Shown in pieces: positions 29,256 to 37,999 of a stretch of DNA of 50,581 nucleotides. A program made the translations under genes and the position numbers. The notes under the pieces are model-generated. The model was not told the DNA's origin, did not search any database, and saw only the letters and a program-made list of their open reading frames with translations. The stretch is from SLQH01 sp964612995 (GTDB taxonomy: Bacteria > Planctomycetota > UBA11346). Each line of letters opens with the position of its first letter. The first letter of the stretch is position 1. Location of the stretch: NCBI GenBank assembly GCA_964612995.1, contig CAZTGE010000010.1, positions 1 to 50,581 on the forward strand, in the 5' to 3' direction.

Positions 29256-30581
29256 ATGACCCGCGACGCCTGGTTCCAGGACGCCGAGACCAGATCCGGA
29301 CGCTGGGAGCTCAGCGAAGTGATCTACCGCAGCCCGAGCGGCAACCTGCTCGAAGTCGCGCACGACCTCGACGCACTCGCCGCCGAGCGCGACGGTCAGG
29401 GTTGGCGCGAGCTGTTCGACCAGCGCTTCCGCCCCGCCTGTTCACCGCAGACCAGCGGCGTCTGGGGCAAGAAGGAGCTGGTCCAGCCGCTGATCCCCTG
29501 GGAACACGTCGTCAGTCTCGGCGAAGGCGGCACCCCCCTGCAACACGCCGGTCGGCTGGGCCGGGAACTCGGCGTTGAGCAGCTGTACATCAAACAGTGC
29601 GGCACCAGCCACACGGGCTCGTTCAAGGACCTGGGCATGACCGTGCTCGTCAGCCAGGTCAACCACATGCTGGCCACCGGCTCACCGATCATGGGCGTGG
29701 CCTGCGCCTCGACCGGCGACACCTCGGCCGCACTCGCCGCCTACTGCGCCGCAGCCGGAATCCCCAGCGTGGTGCTGATCCCGGCCGACAAGATCTCGCC
29801 GACCCAGCTGGTGCAGCCGATCAGCAACAACGCCCTGACCCTCGCGCTGGACACCGACTTCGACGGCTGCATGCGTCTGGTCCAGGAGCTGACCGCCGAG
29901 AGCAAGCTCTACCTCGCCAATTCGATGAACAGCCTGCGGGTCGAGGGGCAGAAGACCGTCGCGATCGAGATCTGCCAGCAGCTCGACTGGAAGATACCAG
30001 ACTGGATCTTCATCCCCGGCGGCAACCTCGGCAACGTCAGCGCGCTGTACAAGGGCCTGACCGAGATCCGCAGGCTCGGACTGATCGACCGCTTGCCGAC
30101 CATCGTCTGCTGCCAGGCCGAGGCGGCCAACCCGCTCTATCGCGCCTACAGCTCGGGCTGGGAGGGCTTCGAGGCCCTGGTCGCCGGCGCGACGCAGGCC
30201 TCGGCCATCCGCATCGGCGACCCGGTGAGCCGCAGCAAGGCCATCCGCGCACTGCGCGACCACGACGGCAAGGTGGAACAGGCCAGCGAACAGGAACTGG
30301 CCGATGCCAGCGCCCGCGCCGATCGCAACGGCTTGTTCACCTGCCCCCACACCGCGGTCGCACTCGCGGCGGTCGAGAAGTTCGTCAACCGCGGAGAGAT
30401 CGCGCGTCATCAGTCGGTGGTGGTCGTCGCCACCGCCCACGGGCTCAAGTTCGGCAACGTCAAGGCCGCCTATCATCAGGACGCCATCGATGGCATCACC
30501 GCGACCCATGCCAACCGACCCGTCACCCTGTCCGCAACCACCGAAGCGGTCTACGACGCGGTCATGCGCCACGTCGGCTGA
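29256..30581 (+). CDS. thrC: Threonine synthase
   Basis: This encodes 441 aa. The ATG at 29256 has AGGAG eight bases upstream; the longer frame upstream overlaps the promoter region. It converts O-phosphohomoserine to threonine with pyridoxal phosphate, the last step of threonine synthesis, in the cytoplasm. The PLP lysine is in SHTGSFKDLG, preceded by LYIKQCGTS; GEGGTPL and the phosphate-binding IPGGNLGNVSA are also typical. Length fits the family. It appears to lead a plus-strand set with the STN-like and TonB-like genes, which have no obvious threonine connection, so co-transcription may be incidental. Confidence 0.95.
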   Translation: MTRDAWFQDAETRSGRWELSEVIYRSPSGNLLEVAHDLDALAAERDGQGWRELFDQRFRPACSPQTSGVWGKKELVQPLIPWEHVVSLGEGGTPLQHAGRLGRELGVEQLYIKQCGTSHTGSFKDLGMTVLVSQVNHMLATGSPIMGVACASTGDTSAALAAYCAAAGIPSVVLIPADKISPTQLVQPISNNALTLALDTDFDGCMRLVQELTAESKLYLANSMNSLRVEGQKTVAIEICQQLDWKIPDWIFIPGGNLGNVSALYKGLTEIRRLGLIDRLPTIVCCQAEAANPLYRAYSSGWEGFEALVAGATQASAIRIGDPVSRSKAIRALRDHDGKVEQASEQELADASARADRNGLFTCPHTAVALAAVEKFVNRGEIARHQSVVVVATAHGLKFGNVKAAYHQDAIDGITATHANRPVTLSATTEAVYDAVMRHVG

Positions 30582-30609
30582 GCCGCGGCGCCGCTCGTGG
30601 CACCCGACC

Positions 30610-31671
30610 GTGCTGCGGCTGGGTGCAGCGACGCTGCTGCTCGCCCAGGCAGCCGGGCTCGTCGCCGCCAGCGAGGGGCAACAGCTGACGCTCCAACTCG
30701 ACGGTCGGGCGGCCACCAGCACCATGGCCCTGGTCAGCGCACTCGACCGGCATCAGCACCGGCTCGCGGTCGAACTCACGGCCGAACTCGCCAACACCCC
30801 GGTCCACGTCGCTTTCGGTGACGGGACCAAGGCGATGCTCCCCCAAGCGCTCGGTCACAGCCTCGGCCTGTGGTATGCCAGCGATCATGCGGTCGACCTG
30901 GTCTACACCCGCAGCCCGGTGCTGCCGTTGCGCGGCCCTTTGCGCGTGCGTCAGATCAGCTCCAGCCTGCGTCGGGCGGACCCCTACGAGGACCTGATCC
31001 GCGAGGTCATGCGCCCCTGGCTCGGCAAGCAGAGCGGCTTCTCCCATCACCCGTTCCAGGGCCGCTGGGCCGCCACCCTCGACCCGGCCGGCCACCTGCG
31101 CTTCGCCCGGATCATCGCCACGATCGAGAATCGACGCCCACAGATCCCGGCGCTGGTCGCCCATCCACACCAGCCGGTGCCGGGGCGCCACCTGGAAGCC
31201 GCGGTGGTCGCCGAGGACTGGCGCGAGCTCATCGCCACCCTCGCGCACGACCACGGCCTCAACTGCAGCCTGACCGACCGCCTCGCCCGCCAGCAGCCCG
31301 GCGAACCGCTCATGCTGCCACCCGCCGAGCTACGCGCGCTGCCGGCGATCATCGCGCGTGCCGGAGCCCACGCTGCCTGGATCCGCGGTGTTCTGTGCCT
31401 CGACACCGAGCCGCCGCGCGACCGGCGCCACCCCGGCGAACGCCAGCGACTCGCGGTGATCCCGGTGCCCCAATTCGGCGACGACGACGCCTGTGCGCTG
31501 CTCGCCGCGTGGTTGCGGACCAACATCCGCCCGGAGGCCTGGCAGCTGCCCGGCTTCACGCTGCGCTGCATCGACGGCAGCAGACGCTTGCTCGTCGCGG
31601 CCGACATCCCCACCATCACCGCGGTGATGGCAGAGCTCGAACGTCGCGAACACCTGGACCCGGAACGGTGA
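30610..31671 (+). CDS. Secreted protein with two STN-like domains
   Basis: This encodes 353 aa if it starts at GTG 30610, 28 bases after threonine synthase; the start is uncertain because no strong ribosome-binding site is visible, but it opens a signal-peptide-like stretch (LRLGAATLLLAQAAGLVAAS). Two regions, about residues 30-95 and 185-255, have the beta-alpha-beta pattern of the secretin/TonB short N-terminal (STN) domain (LGLWYASDHAVDLVYT; DHGLNCSLTDRLARQQPGEPL). The C-terminus (LVAADIPTITAVMAELERR) resembles the helix after such domains. No pore or plug domain follows, so it is not a secretin or receptor. It overlaps the TonB-like gene by 4 bases (GTGA), indicating translational coupling. 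Confidence 0.75.
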   Translation: MLRLGAATLLLAQAAGLVAASEGQQLTLQLDGRAATSTMALVSALDRHQHRLAVELTAELANTPVHVAFGDGTKAMLPQALGHSLGLWYASDHAVDLVYTRSPVLPLRGPLRVRQISSSLRRADPYEDLIREVMRPWLGKQSGFSHHPFQGRWAATLDPAGHLRFARIIATIENRRPQIPALVAHPHQPVPGRHLEAAVVAEDWRELIATLAHDHGLNCSLTDRLARQQPGEPLMLPPAELRALPAIIARAGAHAAWIRGVLCLDTEPPRDRRHPGERQRLAVIPVPQFGDDDACALLAAWLRTNIRPEAWQLPGFTLRCIDGSRRLLVAADIPTITAVMAELERREHLDPER

Positions 31672-32459
31672 GTGCCTCGCGCGCCGTGGAGGATTCTCTG
31701 GTCGACCGCACCACCGGTTGGAGCGCGCTGCTCGCCACGCTGTTCCACCTCACCCTGCTCGCACTGCCCCTGTTGCCGGAAGGCTGCGACCCGGAGGCGG
31801 ATCCGGAACCTGCGCGGCCGTCAGAGGACACGGCCGCGACCGCAGCGCTCGAGCCCACCGAACAGATGCAGGTGGTGCAGCAGCTGCCGCCCGAAGCGCT
31901 GGAGCCGGAGCCGGCCGCGCTGAGCGCCGCGCCTGAGCCCCTGCCGGAGCTCGACCTCGCCGACCTGCCGCCGCTCGACGACGCCACCGGCCAGGCGATC
32001 GCCGCAGCCGCCGCGCGCGCACCAGCGAAGGCATCGCAGGATGGAGCGGGGGCGGATCGCGGCGGCGATGTCTCCACCGCCATCGCGAGCCCCGTCGCCC
32101 AAGCTGCCGAGGTCGCGCTGCGCGCCGGGTTGCCTGCGCAGCGTAGCGCGCAGGAGGTCGACGGCGAACTGCGCCAATGGCAAGAGGCGGTCGAGGTGCT
32201 CGATCGCGTCTTCTTCCGCCGTCTGTGGTTGCGTCAATGGAAGCCGCAGTACGCAGACCAGGTGACGGTGGGGCGGATCTGCGTCCGCGTCACCGTCGAT
32301 CAGCACGAACGCATCACCGACTTCGCCATGATCAGCGGCACCGGGATCGCAGAGCTCGACGCACGCATCGAGCTCGCCTTCAAGGGCGCACGCAAGCCCT
32401 TCGGGCTCAGCCGTATCGACGGCGAAGCCAGCCGTCCGGTCTGGCTGACCCTCGAGTAG
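31668..32459 (+). CDS. TonB/TolA-like energy-transducing protein
   Basis: This encodes 263 aa from GTG 31668, overlapping the upstream stop; GTG 31686 is an alternative. Residues about 15-36 are an N-terminal membrane anchor (WSALLATLFHLTLLALPLLP). Residues 40-115 are acidic and proline-rich, a periplasm-spanning linker. The last 85 residues resemble a TonB C-terminal domain (VGRICVRVTVDQHERITDFAMISGTG... ELDARIELAF). The transmembrane His typical of TonB may be the His in LFHLTLL. No ExbB/ExbD genes are in view. Coupling to the STN-like secreted protein suggests the two act together at the envelope, which is inference. Confidence 0.75.
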   Translation: MSASRAVEDSLVDRTTGWSALLATLFHLTLLALPLLPEGCDPEADPEPARPSEDTAATAALEPTEQMQVVQQLPPEALEPEPAALSAAPEPLPELDLADLPPLDDATGQAIAAAAARAPAKASQDGAGADRGGDVSTAIASPVAQAAEVALRAGLPAQRSAQEVDGELRQWQEAVEVLDRVFFRRLWLRQWKPQYADQVTVGRICVRVTVDQHERITDFAMISGTGIAELDARIELAFKGARKPFGLSRIDGEASRPVWLTLE

Positions 32460-32538
32460 GCCCGGCAGACGAACGCAGACCCGGCAACAGTGCCGGTGGG
32501 CCTGCCCGCGGATCGGCCGGCTGCGGCGCGATCCCGGC

Positions 32539-35178
32539 TCAGACCACGATGTTGATGATCTTGCCCGGGACCGCGATCAGCTTGCGCACCGGACGACCGG
32601 CGATGAGCTCTTCGACCTTGGGGTGCGCGAGCACCGCGGACTCGAGCGCGGCGCCCTCCAGCCCGCTTGGCAGCGCGATGCGGCCGCGGACCTTGCCCTT
32701 GATCTGCACCGGATACTCCGTCTCTGCCACGACCAGCTCGCGCTCATCCCACTCCGGCCAGCTGGCCGTCGCGATATCGCCGTTGCCCAGGGCCGACCAC
32801 AACTCGGCGCAGATATGCGGCGCCATCGGCGCGAGCAGCACCAGCAGCGTCTCCAGGGCCCGACGTCGCACCGCTGGCGCCTGTTCGGCGACCGCGTTGA
32901 GCAGGGTCATGCACTCGGCGATGGCGACGTTGAAGGAGAAGTCGTTCTCCATCGCCGCGGTCGCCTTCTTGACCGCGAGGTGGACCTGGCGCAGCAACCC
33001 GGCGTCTGCCCGATCCGCGAGATCGGCGACGCTCCCGGCGTAGGCACTCACCTGGGCCAGCTCCTCGCGCTGTTCCTGGACCTGGCTCCACAACCGACGC
33101 AGGAAGCGGTGGCAGCCGGCCAGCTGGGCGTCGTCCCACAGCAGGTCTTTCTCGGGCGGGGCGGCGAAGAGCGAGAACAGCCGCGCGGAATCCGCGCCGT
33201 AGCTGTCGATCAGCTTCTGCGGATCGACGCCGTTGTTCTTGCTCTTGCTCATCTTCTCGATCCGGCCGATGCTCACCGGCTGCCCGTCTCCACGCAATAC
33301 GGCGCTGACCACCGCACCCTTCGCGTCGTGCTGGAGGTCGAGGTCGTCGGGATGGTACCAGGTGCGACCGCCACGTTCGTCCTCGCGGTAGAAGGTCGGC
33401 GCGACCACCATCCCCTGGCACAAGAGGCGGTCGAAGGGCTCGCGGACGCCGCTGTAGCCCATGTCGCAGAGCGCTTTCTGGAAGAACCGCGCGTAGAGCA
33501 GATGCATGCAGGCGTGCTCGATCCCGCCGATATACAGATCCACCGGCAGCCAGTGATCGACCCGCGCCCGGTCGAGCGGCGCCTCGCAGCCGGCGTCCTC
33601 ACGTCGGTTGTCGTGGCAGGTGTAGCGCGCGAAATACCAGCTCGACTCCACGAAGGTGTCCATGGTATCGGTCTCGCGCCGCGCCGGCTCGCGCCCGGCC
33701 GCGGTCTGGATCTCCAACCGCGAACCGTCCGCCGCGTGCGTCGCCCAGCTCGGGTGCTTCTCCAACGGATTGCCGCGTCCGTCGATGGTCACGTCCTCGG
33801 GCAGGCTCACCGGCAGGTCCTGGCGGCGCACCGGGACCGCGCCCATGGTCTCGCCGTAGCAATAGGGGATCGGGTTGCCCCAGTAGCGCTGGCGGCTGAT
33901 GCCCCAATCGCGATAGCGCCAGGTCACCCGGCCGCGCCCCTTCCCGGTGTCCTCGAGCCATGCGATCACCGCGGCGATGCCGTCATCGCTGCGCATCCCG
34001 TCGAAACGGTCGCTGCGGACCATCGTGCCGAGCCCGGTGAAGGCCTGCTCCATCGGCGCATCCGGATCGGCGCCGTCTTCGAGGATCACCCGCTTGATCG
34101 GCAATCCATGCGCGCTGGCGAAAGCGAAATCGCGCGTGTCGTGCGCAGGCACCGCCATCACCGCGCCGGTGCCGTAGTCGGCGAGCACGAAATTGGCGAC
34201 GAAGACCGGCACCCGCTCACCGTTGACCGGGTTGATGCAACAGGCTCCGGTGAACACGCCTTTCTTGGGGCTGTTCTCACCGACCCGGTCCTCGGCGCTG
34301 ACCGATTCGAGCTCCTTGCGCAGGGCCTCGACCGCCGGCCGCTGCGAGTCGGTGACGATGGTATCGACCAGCGGATGCTCCGGCGCCATCGACATGAAGG
34401 TCACGCCGAAGATCGTATCGGGCCGGGTGGTGAACACCTGGATCACCTCGGCGTGATCGGCGAGCGGGAAATCGATCTCGGCGCCGGTGCTGCGCCCGAG
34501 CCAGTCCTGCTGCTGCTTGCGCACCGCCTCGGGCCAGCGCGTGAGGCTGTCGAGCCCGTCGAGCAGCTCCTGGGCATAGGCGGTGGTGCGCAGGAACCAC
34601 TGCGGCAATTCCTTCTGGATCACCGGCATCCCGGTACGCCAGCAACGGCCGTCGTGGACCTGCTCGTTGGCCAACACGCATTCCAGGCCGGTCGACCAGT
34701 TGACCAGCGAGGACTTGCGGTAGACCAGCCCCCGATCGACCAGATCGAGGAACAGCTGCTGCTCGCGGTGGGCATAGCCGGGATCGCTGGTGGCGAATTC
34801 GCGGTGCCAGTCGTAGCTGAATCCCATGCGCTTGAGCTGCCCGCGCATGTGATCGATGTTCTCGTAGGTCCACTTCGCCGGGTGCTCGCCGCGATCGATC
34901 GCCGCCTGCTCGGCCGGCAGACCGAAGGAGTCCCAGCCCATCGGATGCATGACGGTGAAGCCGCACAGACGCTTGTAGCGGGCGACCGCATCGCCGATCG
35001 AGTAGTTGCGCACGTGCCCCATGTGCAGCTTGCCCGAGGGATAGGGGAACATCTCGAGCACGTAGTAGCACTGCTCGCGCGGCAGGTCGTCGCGCGCGGC
35101 GAACACATCGTTCCCGGCCCACCGGGCCTGCCAGGTGGTCTCGATCGCCTGCGGATCGTACGCCGGTATCTCGCTCAT
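32539..35178 (-). CDS. leuS: Leucyl-tRNA synthetase
   Basis: This encodes 879 aa, close to the usual bacterial length. It charges tRNA-Leu with leucine in the cytoplasm. The class I signatures are present: PYPSGKLHMGH (HIGH motif variant) near residue 50 and KMSKSKNNG near residue 640. The CP1 editing domain is present (TFMSMAPEHPLV, VPAHDTRDF with the conserved editing Asp). The ATG at 35178 has GAGGGGGC upstream. It converges with the TonB-like gene (80-base gap holding a CCGGC/GCCGG hairpin at 32480-32497) and is divergent from the HD gene. It is a useful core gene for placing the organism. Confidence 0.97.
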   Translation of the reverse strand: MSEIPAYDPQAIETTWQARWAGNDVFAARDDLPREQCYYVLEMFPYPSGKLHMGHVRNYSIGDAVARYKRLCGFTVMHPMGWDSFGLPAEQAAIDRGEHPAKWTYENIDHMRGQLKRMGFSYDWHREFATSDPGYAHREQQLFLDLVDRGLVYRKSSLVNWSTGLECVLANEQVHDGRCWRTGMPVIQKELPQWFLRTTAYAQELLDGLDSLTRWPEAVRKQQQDWLGRSTGAEIDFPLADHAEVIQVFTTRPDTIFGVTFMSMAPEHPLVDTIVTDSQRPAVEALRKELESVSAEDRVGENSPKKGVFTGACCINPVNGERVPVFVANFVLADYGTGAVMAVPAHDTRDFAFASAHGLPIKRVILEDGADPDAPMEQAFTGLGTMVRSDRFDGMRSDDGIAAVIAWLEDTGKGRGRVTWRYRDWGISRQRYWGNPIPYCYGETMGAVPVRRQDLPVSLPEDVTIDGRGNPLEKHPSWATHAADGSRLEIQTAAGREPARRETDTMDTFVESSWYFARYTCHDNRREDAGCEAPLDRARVDHWLPVDLYIGGIEHACMHLLYARFFQKALCDMGYSGVREPFDRLLCQGMVVAPTFYREDERGGRTWYHPDDLDLQHDAKGAVVSAVLRGDGQPVSIGRIEKMSKSKNNGVDPQKLIDSYGADSARLFSLFAAPPEKDLLWDDAQLAGCHRFLRRLWSQVQEQREELAQVSAYAGSVADLADRADAGLLRQVHLAVKKATAAMENDFSFNVAIAECMTLLNAVAEQAPAVRRRALETLLVLLAPMAPHICAELWSALGNGDIATASWPEWDERELVVAETEYPVQIKGKVRGRIALPSGLEGAALESAVLAHPKVEELIAGRPVRKLIAVPGKIINIVV

Positions 35179-35270
35179 TCCGCCCCCTCGTTGCGAGCGG
35201 GCAGCCTACGCCTGCCGCCGATGTGGCAAGCCCCGCTGGACATGCACCGGGTGCGACGAGCATCGCTCCC

Positions 35271-35996
35271 ATGCCCGGACACCATGCCTCAGACTTCCCC
35301 GATCCCGCCCATCCGCGGCACACGGCGCTCTGGCACCGCGTTGCCGGCGAACTGCCGCGCGGCGAGCTCGCGCACGACGCTGCCCATATCCAACGCGTCT
35401 ACCGCTGGGCCCTGCACCTGGCCGAGGAGGCCGGCGTCGACGAGGACCTCGCCGGCGCCGCCGCGCTGATCCACGATCTGGTGTTCATCCCCAAGAACCA
35501 CCCCGACCGGCCGCTCGGCGGCGAACGCGCCGCCGCCGCCGCGCCGCCCCACCTGCGCCAGGCCGGTTACAACGCGGACGAGATCGCACAGCTGGTCGAG
35601 GCCGTACGCACCTGCTCCTGGTCACGCGCTCTGGCACCCACCGCCCAACTGGGCCGGCTGCTGCAAGACGCAGACCGCCTCGACGCGCTCGGGCTCATCG
35701 GGCTCGCCCGCACCATCGCCTGTCATCAGCATTTCGCCACCGCCGCCACCCCGGGCGCCTTCTATCATCCAACCGATCCGACCGGCGCGGACCCGCAACG
35801 ACAACTCGACGACACCCGCTACGCCTTCGATCACCTCCGGGTCAAACTGCTCCGGCTCGCGGCACACATGCATCTACCCTCGGCCAGAGCCGAGGCGGAT
35901 CGGCGCCATGCCTGGCTGCTCGCCGCGCTCGCAGAACTGGAGCGCGAGTTCGCAACCGGCAGCACCGGCGCTCAGCCGGCCGTGCGCCGACGATGA
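35271..35996 (+). CDS. HD-domain phosphohydrolase
   Basis: This encodes 241 aa from ATG 35271 (MPGHHASDF); a GTG at 35223 would add 16 residues of low-complexity sequence. The HD metal site is present: His in HDAAHIQRVYRWA near residue 40, the HD pair in ALIHDLV near residue 70, and the later Asp in LLQDADRLDALG. The order and spacing match the YedJ-like HD family, which cleaves phosphomonoesters or nucleotides; substrate unknown. It lies divergent to leuS with 92 bases between. Its last 25 bases overlap the 3' end of the opposite-strand small gene. Confidence 0.85.
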   Translation: MPGHHASDFPDPAHPRHTALWHRVAGELPRGELAHDAAHIQRVYRWALHLAEEAGVDEDLAGAAALIHDLVFIPKNHPDRPLGGERAAAAAPPHLRQAGYNADEIAQLVEAVRTCSWSRALAPTAQLGRLLQDADRLDALGLIGLARTIACHQHFATAATPGAFYHPTDPTGADPQRQLDDTRYAFDHLRVKLLRLAAHMHLPSARAEADRRHAWLLAALAELEREFATGSTGAQPAVRRR

Positions 35997-36208
35997 CGCC
36001 GGGTGGTCGCCGTCGCCTGTTCCCGACTCCAGGCCGGCGGCATGTAGTACGTCTGCCCCGGACGTACCCGCATGCCAGGATACAGGCGCCGGAAGGACGC
36101 GTACTGCTCCAGCATCTCTCCCCGACTCAAGGGGCGAGCACCATTGAAAACGAAAGTGCTCCCCGTCATCGGATCGATAATAACGTTTTCATTTCGGCGA
36201 CTACTCAT
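35972..36208 (-). CDS. Small conserved-looking hypothetical protein
   Basis: This encodes 78 aa from ATG 36208 (MSSRRNENVIIDPMTG). I do not recognise it. The N-terminal two thirds are orderly and aromatic-rich (FVFNGARPL, YASFRRLYPGMRVRPGQTYYMPP), and the tail is Arg/Thr-rich and probably disordered. Its 5' part (36120-36210) is notably AT-richer than its neighbours. It overlaps the HD gene tail by 25 bases in opposite direction. The frame extends upstream to 36502 but that part runs antisense through the next gene. No clear ribosome-binding site, hence the moderate confidence. Confidence 0.55.
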   Translation of the reverse strand: MSSRRNENVIIDPMTGSTFVFNGARPLSRGEMLEQYASFRRLYPGMRVRPGQTYYMPPAWSREQATATTRRHRRRTAG

Positions 36209-36363
36209 AGTGAGTGCGAGTATGCACCTTACGGCGATGCGGCGCAACACCTTTCTGTCAAATTCGTCAGGGCTTTTGCAGAGCGGGCGCTGCCCCCCCC
36301 GCGGCTTCCTCGCTGGCGCTCGTTGCGCTCCGCCGGCCACAGGCCCCGTCATGGCGACTGCGC

Positions 36364-37080
36364 CTACCCCGCTGGTGTGGGCGGGCTGCGTGTGGCGTCG
36401 GGGGCCGGCGCCAGGCAACGATCGAGCACCTGTGCGGCCAGGGCGTTGGCGCGGGTGCACATCGTGGGATCGGCCAGTTGGGCGGGGTCCGCTTGGATCC
36501 ATCTACCGGGCACCAGATCGCCCGCACAGTGGGTGCACATGCCGGCGATGGCCGCAGGGGTGACTTCGAGGTGGAACTGTAGGCCGAAGATCCGGTCAGC
36601 CCAGACGAAGCCCTGATTCGCGCAGGCGGCGCTGTGGGCCAACCGTACGGCGCCGGTCGGCAGCGCGAAGGTCTCGCCGTGCCAATGGAAGGCGGTGCAG
36701 CGCGGCGGCAGCCCCAGGGCCAGACCGGCCGGATCGGCAGCGAGCGTGAACCATCCGATCTCCGCTTCTGCCTGGCGCATGACCCGCGCACCGAGCGCGG
36801 CGGCCAGCAACTGCGCGCCGAGGCAGATGCCGAGGATCCGCCGCTGCGCCGCGATCTGCTCGCACAGGAATTCCAGTTCCAGGCCGAGCCACGGGTGCTC
36901 GGCCTGATCGCCCACCCCCATCGGGCCACCGAGCACCACCAGCCGATCGCCAGCCTCGGGCCGGGGCAACTCGCCGCGGTCGACACGCCAGGTCTGCAAT
37001 GCGAACCCGCGCGCCGCCGCCCATTGCGCGATCATCGCAGGGCCTTCGAAGGGGACGTGCATCAGGCAATGAACGATCAT
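36364..37080 (-). CDS. Class I glutamine amidotransferase (GMP synthase-like)
   Basis: This encodes 238 aa from ATG 37080 (MIVHCLMHV), with GAGAGGGGGG just upstream. The triad is visible: nucleophile Cys in LGICLGAQLLA near residue 85, and His-Glu in FGLQFHLEVT near residue 170. The oxyanion-type glycines VLGGPMG are also present. Stand-alone members of this family release ammonia from glutamine or act on gamma-glutamyl compounds; the synthase partner is not here. It follows the Crp/Fnr regulator by 28 bases and probably shares its transcript. Between this gene and the 78-aa gene (36209-36363) is a short GC-rich hairpin stretch with no gene. Confidence 0.85.
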   Translation of the reverse strand: MIVHCLMHVPFEGPAMIAQWAAARGFALQTWRVDRGELPRPEAGDRLVVLGGPMGVGDQAEHPWLGLELEFLCEQIAAQRRILGICLGAQLLAAALGARVMRQAEAEIGWFTLAADPAGLALGLPPRCTAFHWHGETFALPTGAVRLAHSAACANQGFVWADRIFGLQFHLEVTPAAIAGMCTHCAGDLVPGRWIQADPAQLADPTMCTRANALAAQVLDRCLAPAPDATRSPPTPAG

Positions 37081-37108
37081 CCCCCCCTCTCGCCGCGCAG
37101 CGTGCGCT

Positions 37109-37792
37109 TCAATCCAACCCGGTGGCGATGGCGTCGAGCAGGGTGGCATCGAGAATCTCGATCCGCGCTCCATGCACGGCGATGCATCCGCTCTGCTCGA
37201 GGCGCTTGAGCGTGCGACTGAGCGTTTCCGCCTTGGTGCCGAGCAGGTTCGCCAATACCGCCTTGGTCACATCGAGTTCCACCGCGCCGTTGCGCGCGGC
37301 GCTCATCAGATGGTGGGCCAGACGCGTGCGCACGTCCTTGAGCGCGAGGGCGTCGATCATCCCGACGAAATTACGAAGACGCCTGGCCAGCAGGGCGAGC
37401 ATGTCGAGCAACAGCGCCGGATTGCCCTCGCTCAGCTGCACGAAGCGGTCGCGCGGGATCCACAGGCTGGCCACCGCACTCACGGCCACCGCTCCGGCGG
37501 GGTACCGACCGCCCTGGAACACCGGCACCTCGCCGATGAGCTCGCCGGGGCCGAAGATGTGCAGGATCTGCTCGCGCCCATCGGGCGACAGGCGCGCCAC
37601 CCGCACGCTGCCCGTCTCGACCACGTGGAAGCCGGCTGCCGGGTCGTCCTGCCGGAACAGCGTCGCCCCGGCGGGGAAGTGCCGTGGGCCGATCATCCCG
37701 GCCAGGGCCGCGAGGTCGTCGGGGGGCAGCTCGCAGAGCATGCAGCCGCACTCGGCGAGACGTTCGGCGAGCTGGTCGGCGTCCATCGTCAT
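37109..37792 (-). CDS. Crp/Fnr-family transcription regulator (HcpR/DNR-like)
   Basis: This encodes 227 aa from ATG 37792 (MTMDADQ); ATG 37786 is equally possible. Residues about 25-140 are a cyclic-nucleotide-binding-type beta barrel (FRQDDPAAGFHVVETGSVRV, GELIGEVPVF), followed by the long dimer helix and a winged helix-turn-helix (VTKAVLANLLGTKAETLSRTLKRLEQSG). The N-terminal FNR four-cysteine iron-sulfur site is not present; only two nearby Cys (CGCMLCE) are seen near residue 15-20. This fits the DNR/HcpR-like branch, which senses NO or redox. Location divergent from hcp, with two FNR-type boxes between, strongly suggests it controls hcp and perhaps itself. Confidence 0.9.
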   Translation of the reverse strand: MTMDADQLAERLAECGCMLCELPPDDLAALAGMIGPRHFPAGATLFRQDDPAAGFHVVETGSVRVARLSPDGREQILHIFGPGELIGEVPVFQGGRYPAGAVAVSAVASLWIPRDRFVQLSEGNPALLLDMLALLARRLRNFVGMIDALALKDVRTRLAHHLMSAARNGAVELDVTKAVLANLLGTKAETLSRTLKRLEQSGCIAVHGARIEILDATLLDAIATGLD

Positions 37793-37839
37793 CAGGCTAG
37801 AGCCCGCTGTCCGATCTGCCAGTGGTACCACAACCCGGC

Positions 37840-37853
37840 TTGACGCAGATCAA
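37840..37853. promoter_or_regulatory. FNR/DNR-type box, regulator-proximal
   Basis: TTGACGCAGATCAA fits the FNR-family pattern TTGAY-N4-ATCAA. It lies 48 bases upstream of the regulator's start and about 80 bases from the second box. It could mediate autoregulation of the Crp/Fnr gene or act as an upstream site for hcp. I could not fix a matching -10 for the minus strand. Confidence 0.75.
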
Positions 37854-37920
37854 GGACGCCGGCGCCGCGGTGCGCCATGATCCCCACCATCGCACAGCCC
37901 GGGTGCTCGTGCACTGACAC

Positions 37921-37969
37921 TTGACCCAGATCAAGGCCCCCGGAACCGCGACCGCTTAGCATACCACCA
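37921..37969 (+). promoter_or_regulatory. FNR/DNR-dependent promoter of the ferredoxin-hcp operon
   Basis: The box TTGACCCAGATCAA occupies 37921-37934 and differs from the other box at a single position. A candidate -10 element, TAGCAT, lies at 37957-37962, which would place the start of transcription near the A at 37969. The box centre (37927.5) is then at -41.5, the classical position for class II activation by FNR-family proteins. No good -35 is needed at such promoters. The start is predicted, not measured. Confidence 0.75.
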
Positions 37970-37999
37970 TCACGAGCCCGAACGGGGAAGGAGCCGGCC

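Noticed and set aside
32623..35469. A 948-codon plus-strand open frame
   Set aside because: It is the antisense shadow of leuS, which is certain from its HIGH and KMSKS motifs.
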